A stretch of DNA of 12,821 bases, taken from Bacillota bacterium (lineage in GTDB: Bacteria > Bacillota > Clostridia > Lachnospirales > Lachnospiraceae). The position numbers were made by a program, and so were the translations under genes. The notes below the pieces were generated by a model. The model did not search any database, had not been told where the DNA came from, and worked only from the letters and a program-made list of their open reading frames with translations. The DNA is taken from positions 1 through 12,821 of the forward strand of contig JAEWSH010000099.1 of NCBI GenBank assembly GCA_023398375.1, written 5' to 3'. Positions 7,116 to 12,448 of the stretch are shown piece by piece. Numbering within the stretch: position 1 is the first letter of the stretch; each line of letters opens with the position of its first letter.

Positions 7116-8264
7116 TTATTCTGCCCAATCAGCATAAGTGGTTTCAACCTGCCATGCAGCCTCTCTTACAGTAACAGTTACACCCCACAGCTCATCACCA
7201 CCTTCACCACCGGAGATATTCTTATCTTCCAGTTGAACATCTGTAATGCGGTAAACATGACCGGCAAGCAACACAATAGGAGCACCATTCACTTCAGACT
7301 TGTAGTTCACGATTTTAGCATAACGAGGTGTTGCCATTATCTCGCCCGTGTTGCTCGGTGTTGCCGTCTTGAAATAAATTTTAAAAATCGGATTTACAGA
7401 AGTATCATCTCCTGTTTCCGGAGCATAGAAGTTATAAGCAAACACTTGGGCTTTGCCATCTTTATCCGCTGCCGGCCAAGATAAATCATAATCCATAAAA
7501 TTATTTGCATTTCCTTCTGCTGGGATAGCATCAAACAAGATAGCGTCAGTTCCGGAAGCTGTTCCCCCATTGTCACCAGGGAACTTATAATCGGTCAAAT
7601 CACCTGTTCCAGTCGGTCTGATATTATCCATATAGACACCATCAATAGTCAATGTTGCATATTCACATTTAACAGGTTCAACCTCCTTTTTATGCTTAAT
7701 ATTTGATACCTCCAAACGTGCTACAGGAATTTTCAAGTCTACGGTAGCTTCATACATGAAGAACGTTTTATCAGTATCACCATCTTTTGCTCCCGTATTG
7801 TCTCCATTCGTGATGTCTCCTAGAGTCGGAGTGCCTGTTTGGTTATTATAGGTGAAGTCTTCGGTTTCACCATAAGCAGGAATACTCTCAGTAACCTGCA
7901 TTGTAGCATTGTCAATACTTGTTGTGTAAACTTTCATACCGCCATTCATTGATACGGTTACCAGCGTAGGATTTGTCACATTCCAAAATTTAGCTTCAGT
8001 TTTTCCTGTTGCCAAGTCAATCGTCTTGGTTTTCTCTTCACCATCAAAAGTAGCAGTTAAAGACACCGTAGCAGGACCTGTTACTTTTATTGTACCATCC
8101 GGAGAGCCCGAAGTCACCGCACGACTATTTGCAGTCGGAGACACAATCTTGATGCTGACTGCACCATTACCTTGAGTCAAAGCATTTTCAGCTTCATCTT
8201 CATTCCCACATGCCGCGAATGCCAATCCGACCAAACCCAGCATAAAAAATCTGTTTAACTTCAT
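7116..8264 (-). CDS. Major fimbrial shaft subunit, FimA/Mfa1-like fimbrillin (lipoprotein precursor)
   Basis: 382 residues. The signal MKLNRFFMLGLVGLAFAAC has Cys19 in the lipobox. A linker follows, then PTANSRAVTSG with Arg48, the likely protease maturation site that frees the N-terminal strand groove in type V pilins. The rest is Thr/Asn/Gly-rich and beta-predicted. The C-terminus, ELWGVTVTVREAAWQVETTY, resembles the conserved end of FimA/Mfa1 fimbrillins, which supplies a donor strand to the next subunit. The leader before the ATG is AT-rich with no Shine-Dalgarno, common for highly expressed Bacteroides genes. The gene lies 52 nt after DUF3868 and before the attenuating hairpin. It is AT-rich (25/60 GC in 7441-7500) compared with DUF3868 and the anchor. 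Subunit rank (major) is inferred from position, size and the hairpin after it. Confidence 0.82.
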   Translation of the reverse strand: MKLNRFFMLGLVGLAFAACGNEDEAENALTQGNGAVSIKIVSPTANSRAVTSGSPDGTIKVTGPATVSLTATFDGEEKTKTIDLATGKTEAKFWNVTNPTLVTVSMNGGMKVYTTSIDNATMQVTESIPAYGETEDFTYNNQTGTPTLGDITNGDNTGAKDGDTDKTFFMYEATVDLKIPVARLEVSNIKHKKEVEPVKCEYATLTIDGVYMDNIRPTGTGDLTDYKFPGDNGGTASGTDAILFDAIPAEGNANNFMDYDLSWPAADKDGKAQVFAYNFYAPETGDDTSVNPIFKIYFKTATPSNTGEIMATPRYAKIVNYKSEVNGAPIVLLAGHVYRITDVQLEDKNISGGEGGDELWGVTVTVREAAWQVETTYADWAE

Positions 8265-8316
8265 AATTTAAAGTATTAGTAAAAAATATTCGTTTTATGT
8301 ATCTGTTCTGTCTTTC

Positions 8317-9774
8317 TTACAAGTCGGCCACTACGCCTGCCACCTGCTCCAGGTTGGTGCGTGCTTCCCGGCTTCCTGCCTGCACTGCTTGCTCCAGCAC
8401 CGCCTTTGCACGGTCGTACTGCTTCTGCTTGGCATACGCCACGCCCAGCGCGTTCAGCACCCTGCCGTCCTCTTTCACCTCCGAAGCCTCCAGCATCGCG
8501 ATAGCTCCCTGCACGTCTCTGCCCTCCATCTTCAGGCAGGCGGCATTCACCACAGCGGCGGCGTTCTTGGGATAAGTAGCGGCAGCTATGCGCAGCGCTT
8601 CTTCATAGTCGGCAGTACCCTTGCCGTAAGACTCCGCCACCGTGTAGATTTCCTCCACGCTCAGCAGGTCCGGGCGAGTCTTTATCTGCTTCTTTGCCTC
8701 CTCCAGGTTGAAGCTACGCACGCTGTACTCTATCTTGTATTCGTTGCGGCGCAGCGGGCCGTACATCTCGTTCAGCAGGCGGGTATAGACATCCGGTGAT
8801 ACGGACTCGCGGATACGCTTCTCGCAGGCGTCCTTGTCGCCCTCGCACTCGTCGATAAGCCTCAGCACCTTGTCGATGTCCAGCAACTGCGGGTGCTTCT
8901 CCACTTCGCGGCGCAGGCCTTCCCAGTCCTCACCCATGCCCGCGACGTGCCACAGAGAAGCATCCACGTGGGTATCTTTCCGGGCATATTCGGCCAGGGC
9001 GTTTGCACGCGATTCGGACAGCTTCTGATTGAAAGCCACCGAGCCTTCGGGCGAGGCGTAGCCGGTGATGTAGATGCCCGTAATGGTCAGGTCGGGGTTG
9101 GTTTTTACCACGTTGATGGAGCCTGTCACCGTTTCCAGATCCGCGCGGTTGTCCTTGTAGCGCGGGTCCACATCCGACTTTCCCTGGCGGAATTGCAGGC
9201 GTGCCACGCGTACCTCGTTGCGCACCTTCACCGCTTCACGCTCCGGTGTAACGAAAGGCGTGACATACCGCGGGGTGAAAAGCTTTATGAAAGGTGCCTT
9301 TACCGTCGATTCTTCCGTGGCCGCCGTACAGTCCAGGCAGCCCGTCATCCGCTCGCGCAGCACTAGGCGGCTGTCCACCATCCAGGGCTCATAGGCAAGC
9401 TTGGCGATATATTCCACCCGGCTCTCACGCCCGGAGCGGAGTACCGTGTAGGCATTGTCCGTGGCAGGAGAGGCTCCTGTCAGCGCCTTCTCGCGGCGGT
9501 GCACGCGGCTGCGCGTCTTGCCGTCCACCACTACGGGGGCGAGCACGGCTTCGTGCGTGCCGTCGGCAGAGACCACTGCCGGATGCAGGCACACGCTCTT
9601 CTGATTACCCACACGCAGGCCGGTCAAGTCCAGCGTCATGCGCAGGCTCACCTCGCTACCTTGTTTCTTCACTTCTTCGTTCACCACCTTCACATCGATA
9701 AGGTTGCCCTCCTGCGCATATCCTCCTAAGGAGGTGCACAGCAGCAGGCCCGTGACATATAGCATTCGTTTCAT
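8317..9774 (-). CDS. DUF3868 protein with OmpA-like domain and C-terminal TPR repeats
   Basis: 485 residues from the ATG at 9774; AAGGAGG lies 8 nt upstream of it. An in-frame GTG at 9780 would be only about 2 nt from that site, so it is rejected. The signal peptide MKRMLYVTGLLLCTSLGGYAQ is probably cut after YAQ. Residues about 22-165 match the DUF3868 type of N-terminal domain. Residues about 195-300 are OmpA-like: TITGIYITGYASPEGS, then NQKLSESRANALAEY, the peptidoglycan-contact pattern. The C-terminal 110 residues contain TPR-like helices (YEEALRIAA, ALGVAYAKQKQYDRAKAVLEQA). It is probably periplasmic, tied to the cell wall, and supports pilus assembly together with the DUF3575 barrel, 19 nt upstream. 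The exact role of DUF3868 proteins is not known to me. Confidence 0.85.
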   Translation of the reverse strand: MKRMLYVTGLLLCTSLGGYAQEGNLIDVKVVNEEVKKQGSEVSLRMTLDLTGLRVGNQKSVCLHPAVVSADGTHEAVLAPVVVDGKTRSRVHRREKALTGASPATDNAYTVLRSGRESRVEYIAKLAYEPWMVDSRLVLRERMTGCLDCTAATEESTVKAPFIKLFTPRYVTPFVTPEREAVKVRNEVRVARLQFRQGKSDVDPRYKDNRADLETVTGSINVVKTNPDLTITGIYITGYASPEGSVAFNQKLSESRANALAEYARKDTHVDASLWHVAGMGEDWEGLRREVEKHPQLLDIDKVLRLIDECEGDKDACEKRIRESVSPDVYTRLLNEMYGPLRRNEYKIEYSVRSFNLEEAKKQIKTRPDLLSVEEIYTVAESYGKGTADYEEALRIAAATYPKNAAAVVNAACLKMEGRDVQGAIAMLEASEVKEDGRVLNALGVAYAKQKQYDRAKAVLEQAVQAGSREARTNLEQVAGVVADL

Positions 9775-9782
9775 TTCCACGT

Positions 9783-9789
9783 CCTCCTT
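9783..9789 (-). promoter_or_regulatory. Shine-Dalgarno site deciding the DUF3868 start
   Basis: Minus-strand AAGGAGG lies 8 nt before the ATG at 9774 but only about 2 nt before the in-frame GTG at 9780, so the ATG is the better start. It lies within the 19-nt gap between the DUF3575 stop codon and this gene. Confidence 0.7.
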
Positions 9790-9793
9790 CTGT

Positions 9794-10366
9794 TTACTTG
9801 ATTACATAAATAAGGGAGATGGCGGCTTTCGTCACCCCCAGATAATTCTTGTCTCCCTTGCCTTTCCATTCGCCACAGCGTGGGCAGTCGTAGCGGTCGT
9901 AGTGCGCACGCACGTAGCCCAGGCCCAGGCTTGCCTCGAAGCTCCAGTGCTTGCCCAGCACCCACTGGTAGCCGTAGGCAAGGCCCGCACCGTAGTAGTA
10001 GCCCTCGTAGCGGTAGTCCTCCACCGAGGGGTAGATGCCGAAAGGCAGCTTCACGCCCCCCACGTTGTATTGTCCCCCCAGTAGATGAAGTCCCATAAAG
10101 TGTCCGTTGAAGCGTTCGCAGAACCAGTAGCGCGCCTCGGGCTGCGCCATCCAGTGCTTCCACTTCTTGTTGTCAGAAAATGAAAAAGGATTATAATTGG
10201 CGGACAAATCCAACGTCCACCGGGGGGAAAGGCCTATTTCGGCACCCAGGTTGAAGGTGGCCGTGGCATCATAGAGCAGGTTTGTCTTTACCGCCACATT
10301 CTGGGCAGACAGGGAGATGCCGATCATCAGAAAGATTATGCAAACACTTTTTCTCATATTCTTCAT
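9794..10366 (-). CDS. DUF3575 outer-membrane beta-barrel protein, first gene of the pilus operon
   Basis: 190 residues from MKNMRKSVCIIFLMIG. The signal peptide probably ends at LSAQ near residue 22. The mature part starts NVAVKTNLLYDATATFNLGAEIGLSPRWTLDLSANYNPFSF, a pattern typical of DUF3575 proteins, with alternating aromatic strands suggesting a small outer-membrane barrel. CPRCGEWKGKGDKNYLG (from residue 161) holds a CxxC typical of the family, followed by a last strand, AAISLIYVIK. An in-frame ATG at 10405 is rejected because its extra residues (PWTRTKITHIL) push the signal peptide inward and it lies inside a hairpin; MRKS at 10357 is another possible start. It is the first gene after the invertible promoter and the common partner of DUF3868 in Bacteroides fimbrial loci. 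Function in pilus assembly is inferred from context only. Confidence 0.85.
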   Translation of the reverse strand: MKNMRKSVCIIFLMIGISLSAQNVAVKTNLLYDATATFNLGAEIGLSPRWTLDLSANYNPFSFSDNKKWKHWMAQPEARYWFCERFNGHFMGLHLLGGQYNVGGVKLPFGIYPSVEDYRYEGYYYGAGLAYGYQWVLGKHWSFEASLGLGYVRAHYDRYDCPRCGEWKGKGDKNYLGVTKAAISLIYVIK

Positions 10367-10402
10367 ATTTAGTATGTGTGTAATTTTAGTACGTGTCCAT
10401 GG

Positions 10403-10421
10403 CATCCCCGGAAAGGGGATG
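10403..10421 (-). other. Small hairpin in the operon leader
   Basis: CATCCCC (10403-10409) and GGGGATG (10415-10421) form a 7-bp perfect stem with a 5-nt loop, between the left inverted repeat and the DUF3575 start. There is no T-tract, so it is not a clear terminator. In the ON state it would be part of the operon 5' untranslated RNA and could affect its stability or translation. Confidence 0.45.
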
Positions 10422-10432
10422 ATTTAACAGTC

Positions 10433-10456
10433 CCGTTACTTTGTAGGTAACGGGAA
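10433..10456. repeat. Left inverted repeat / recombinase crossover site (IRL)
   Basis: 24 bases, the exact reverse complement of 10737-10760. Internally it has 7-bp inverted arms CCGTTAC (10433-10439) and GTAACGG (10447-10453) around the asymmetric spacer TTTGTAG. Two inverted binding arms with a 6-8 bp crossover spacer is the classical core site of tyrosine recombinases. It lies 66 bp upstream of the DUF3575 start and would be transcribed as a hairpin in the operon leader. Confidence 0.9.
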
Positions 10457-10550
10457 ACGACCATAGGAGGCCGCAGAAGCCGCTTATGTAGTAAAATACA
10501 CTACTGTTCAAGGGAACCATGGAAAGAAAAAGGAAGACATGAACAGACAG

Positions 10551-10576
10551 CCCGTGTTAATTTAACCTAACACGGG
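10551..10576. other. Central hairpin within the invertible segment
   Basis: CCCGTGTTA (10551-10559) and TAACACGGG (10568-10576) form a 9-bp perfect stem with an 8-nt loop. A smaller competing palindrome (GTTAA-T-TTAAC) is nested inside. No U-tract follows on plus and only moderately T-rich sequence follows on minus. It is orientation-neutral, so it could block readthrough, or bind a protein, in either state of the switch. Confidence 0.5.
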
Positions 10577-10691
10577 AGCACCGGCGTTATGCATTTTCTC
10601 AAACTGCATTGCCTTGTATTATAAGAAAATACCGCTCAGAAAGCCTTTCTGGGGCTATTTTCAACTTTTGATAAGAAAAAGTCGCTTTTTT

Positions 10692-10723
10692 CTTGCTAAT
10701 TAAAAAAATCATGTTGATATTTG
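10692..10723 (+). promoter_or_regulatory. Candidate promoter inside the invertible segment, currently pointing away from the operon
   Basis: GATATTTG at 10716-10723 matches the Bacteroides -7 element TAnnTTTG except at the first base. CTTG at 10692-10695 lies 20 nt upstream and resembles the -33 TTTG. Predicted start of transcription is about 10730, only a few bases inside the right inverted repeat, the usual position for invertible promoters. As drawn it reads rightward, antisense to the recombinase 3' end. After inversion it would read into DUF3575. A short A/T stem (10673-10680 with 10687-10694) overlaps the -33 side. Confidence 0.6.
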
Positions 10724-10736
10724 CGAACAGAAAAGG

Positions 10737-10760
10737 TTCCCGTTACCTACAAAGTAACGG
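10737..10760. repeat. Right inverted repeat / recombinase crossover site (IRR)
   Basis: 24 bases, exact reverse complement of the left repeat at 10433-10456. Arms CCGTTAC (10740-10746) and GTAACGG (10754-10760) flank spacer CTACAAA, the inverse of the left spacer. It lies 45 bp beyond the recombinase stop codon, so the recombinase transcript would also run into this hairpin. Confidence 0.9.
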
Positions 10761-10805
10761 ATGTCCGGCATAGTATTCGCCAGGAAGCAGATTTGTCGTA
10801 AACTC

Positions 10806-11726
10806 CTAATTCCAAGCATTATATCCATAAAAGACATACGAGAGTATGCCCCTGTTCATTTCTTGTATTTGTTTGTCCGAATGTTTTTTGAAGTAAGTTT
10901 CGGTTACCTTGACCGAGGAATGTCCCATGGCATTGCTGATGAGCTCCTGCTGATAGCTCCTGAAATTGGCAATGGTAGCCCAACTGTGGCGGGCACTGTA
11001 GCTGCTCAGCTCTTCCACCCCACTCATATCCCGTGCCAGCCTGCCAAGGCAATAATTGAAGTGGCGCAACGCATTTTGGTACTGGCGGTATTCGTTATTG
11101 CCCGGACGGCTGATAAACGGGAAAAGGTAGGGTGATGACTCATCGGGGTTCTTCAGACGCCGGATAAGCTCCATAGCTTCGGGCTCGACGTGCACCGTGA
11201 GCCATGCCCCCGTCTTGCGGCGGCGATAGGCAATGACATTGCCATGCATGTCGCAACGGCGCATATAGGCGATGTCCACAAACGGGATGCCGCGAAGCAT
11301 GAACAGCAGCAGGAAAAGGCAACGCGCCGACTCCAGGGATTCATCATCGACGGGAGCGCTGAGCCTGCGAAAGGTCTCTTCGCCCACCGCGCGCTTCACC
11401 GTCACCTTGGTGCCGGTATATACACCTTTGAAAAGCCGCGAACGATAGGGCGCAACACCGTCGTCCACCGCGCGGAAGTAAATGGCACGGAGCATGCGCA
11501 TGTAGGTGGAGACGGTGTTCCACTGCAACCGGCTGTCCAGCAGATGGTCTTGAAAGCTCTTCAACCAGGCAGGAGTCAAGTCCTTGAAATCCAGAGTCTC
11601 CTCTCCTTCAAATTCCATGACGCGTCGCAAAGTGCTCTGATACACATGGGCGGTGCCCATACGCCGTTCCTCCTTCAGTTGGGAAACGACGGATGCCATG
11701 TAGGCAAAAAGATTGTTTTGATTCAT
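10806..11726 (-). CDS. Tyrosine site-specific recombinase (probable promoter invertase)
   Basis: 306 residues. Residues about 5-95 form a SAM-like N-terminal DNA-binding domain with TVSTYMRMLRAIYFRAV. The catalytic domain has Arg145 in MLRGIPFVDIAYM, Lys171 in RRRKTGAWL, Arg246 in SSYSARHSWAT, His269 in NAMGHSS and nucleophile Tyr278 in VTETYFKK. The first His of the HxxR box is Tyr243 here, a substitution I associate with Bacteroides integrase-type recombinases. The length fits the small DNA invertases of this phylum rather than longer transposon integrases. It is next to the 24-bp inverted repeats and reads toward them, so its substrate is most probably the adjacent promoter segment. No mobility genes are nearby. 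Upstream GATATTTG (plus 11773-11780, minus strand) is a possible -7 element without a convincing -33. Confidence 0.93.
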   Translation of the reverse strand: MNQNNLFAYMASVVSQLKEERRMGTAHVYQSTLRRVMEFEGEETLDFKDLTPAWLKSFQDHLLDSRLQWNTVSTYMRMLRAIYFRAVDDGVAPYRSRLFKGVYTGTKVTVKRAVGEETFRRLSAPVDDESLESARCLFLLLFMLRGIPFVDIAYMRRCDMHGNVIAYRRRKTGAWLTVHVEPEAMELIRRLKNPDESSPYLFPFISRPGNNEYRQYQNALRHFNYCLGRLARDMSGVEELSSYSARHSWATIANFRSYQQELISNAMGHSSVKVTETYFKKHSDKQIQEMNRGILSYVFYGYNAWN

Positions 11727-11904
11727 AATCTCTCGATTTTAAAATATGAGTAATCGGTTCAAGAGGATAAAACAAATATCCGACTACAATTTATTGCTTT
11801 CGAGGAGAGATTATACTGTTTTTACGGATTTTTATTCATTGGGGGACTGTTCAGAACTCAACAATCGTCCATAACGGTAATACACTGACAATCAGAGAAA
11901 AGTT

Positions 11905-11987
11905 TTGCCAACCCCTTGCCACACCTTTGGCAAACTTTTGCCAATGCGGTGGCAAAGTCTTGCCAATGCGGTGGCAAAACCCTGCCA
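11905..11987. repeat. Helically phased array of TTGCCA/TGGCAA half-sites
   Basis: Half-sites begin at 11905, 11916, 11928 (TGGCAA), 11938, 11950 (TGGCAA), 11960, 11972 (TGGCAA) and 11982 (CTGCCA): intervals 11, 12, 10, 12, 10, 12, 10. Two copies of the 19-base unit TTGCCAATGCGGTGGCAAA (11938-11956 and 11960-11978) are identical, 22 bp apart, each an inverted repeat around ATGCGG. Spacing near one helical turn places all half-sites on one DNA face. It is about 180-260 bp upstream of the recombinase. It could be a regulator-binding array or a dispersed Bacteroides intergenic repeat. Confidence 0.65.
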
Positions 11988-12135
11988 ATTAAGAGACAAA
12001 AAGACACTATAACTTCGACAATACCTCCGGCAAAGCAGCCAATAAATAAAATGGTAAGTTCACCAGCCGGAAGCTTTTACCTTCTATGGTCTGCACCTTA
12101 TCTATCGAAAAGTTTCCTATAAGGATTATCTGCCC

Positions 12136-12147
12136 ACTTGCGCAAGT
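12136..12147. repeat. 12-bp perfect palindrome
   Basis: ACTTGCGCAAGT is its own reverse complement. It lies in the gene-free stretch between the half-site array and the larger inverted repeat. It could be a regulator site, but a single palindrome of this size can arise by chance. Confidence 0.3.
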
Positions 12148-12270
12148 CTTTCATTATACTTCGTTCAAACATCTGTATTTTAGCTTACAACATATCAGCA
12201 AAGAGAAGCATTTGTTTCATTGCAGAGGTATTCTCCTCTTCAGTGTTCGAAAACTTATATCTGCTATCGC

Positions 12271-12325
12271 TTAGACGCGGATGACCCGGATTGAAATATG
12301 AAAACTCCCCGTCATCCGCGTCTAA
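12271..12325. repeat. 15-bp perfect inverted repeat, probable dispersed intergenic element
   Basis: TTAGACGCGGATGAC (12271-12285) and its exact reverse complement (12311-12325) are separated by 25 bases. The GACGCGGATGAC wording resembles intergenic repeats I recall from Bacteroides genomes with alternating GCGGAT/GATGAC units. On the plus strand it is followed by AAAAAATAATC, not a T-tract, so a plus-strand terminator role is not supported. It lies beyond the terminator of the nucleotidyltransferase gene. Confidence 0.55.
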
Positions 12326-12385
12326 AAAATAATCACAAAGAACGCAAATACAGAGCTTTCCGGCAGACTCTCCCACTATACACAA

Positions 12386-12421
12386 AAAGGCTGCCTCACG
12401 ATGCAACGTGAAACAGCCTTT
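12386..12421 (-). terminator. Intrinsic terminator of the nucleotidyltransferase gene
   Basis: AAAGGCTG (12386-12393) pairs with CAGCCTTT (12414-12421). After a 2x2 internal loop, TCACG pairs with CGTGA around loop ATGCAA. On the minus strand the stem ends in CAGCCTTTTTGTG. It lies about 30 nt after the stop codon at 12449. Confidence 0.8.
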
Positions 12422-12448
12422 CCTTATAGTAAAGTATTCAAGTTCTTC

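Larger units (their letters stand above)
10433..10760. promoter_or_regulatory. Invertible promoter segment controlling the pilus operon
   Basis: Two 24-bp perfect inverted repeats enclose 280 bp located between a tyrosine recombinase gene and the first gene of a pilus operon. The asymmetric spacers of the two sites are in opposite orientation, so recombination between them inverts the DNA. The segment has no open frame of note but has a promoter-like motif close to the right repeat and a central hairpin. In Bacteroides, invertible promoters next to tyrosine recombinases are known to control capsule and other surface loci. In the orientation given, the promoter faces away from the operon, so this copy appears to be OFF (inference). 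Confidence 0.85.
11727..12385. other. Gene-free intergenic stretch upstream of the recombinase
   Basis: About 660 bases with no convincing gene. It contains, from right to left, a 15-bp perfect inverted repeat (12271-12325), a 12-bp palindrome (12136-12147), the TTGCCA/TGGCAA half-site array (11905-11987), and AT-rich sequence with a weak -7-like GATATTTG (minus strand, 11773-11780) before the recombinase start. Open frames on either strand run through the repeats and are not credible as proteins. Confidence 0.6.

Noticed and set aside
6991..7128. Upstream extension of the anchor gene
   Set aside because: It translates the terminator hairpin and overlaps the fimbrillin stop; the lipoprotein signal starts at 6990 or 6984.
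8389..9701. Several long plus-strand open frames opposite the DUF3868 gene
   Set aside because: They are shadows in high-GC DNA: Arg/Ser/Pro-rich low-complexity translations overlapping a well-supported gene on the other strand.
9775..9780. GTG start for the DUF3868 gene
   Set aside because: It is only about 2 nt from the AAGGAGG site, while the ATG at 9774 has standard spacing and gives a better signal peptide.
10367..10405. Upstream extension of the DUF3575 gene
   Set aside because: The extra residues precede a normal signal peptide and the start codon lies inside the 10403-10421 hairpin.
10491..10512. Second promoter in the invertible segment facing the operon
   Set aside because: Minus-strand TATTTTAC matches the -7 element poorly and the nearest -33-like CTTG is only about 10 nt away.
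10806..11726. Integrase of a conjugative transposon or prophage
   Set aside because: There are no mobilisation, phage or tRNA attachment features. The recombinase is adjacent to paired inverted sites instead.
11905..11987. CRISPR array
   Set aside because: The repeats are short, palindromic and only 22 bp apart, with no unique spacers and no cas genes.
11916..12122. 68-residue plus-strand open frame
   Set aside because: Its N-terminal half is only the translation of the TTGCCA/TGGCAA repeats. It is opposite to all real genes and has no promoter or ribosome site.
12185..12406. 73-residue minus-strand open frame
   Set aside because: It spans the 15-bp inverted repeat and the terminator of the neighbouring gene; it has no recognisable domain and no ribosome site that I can see.
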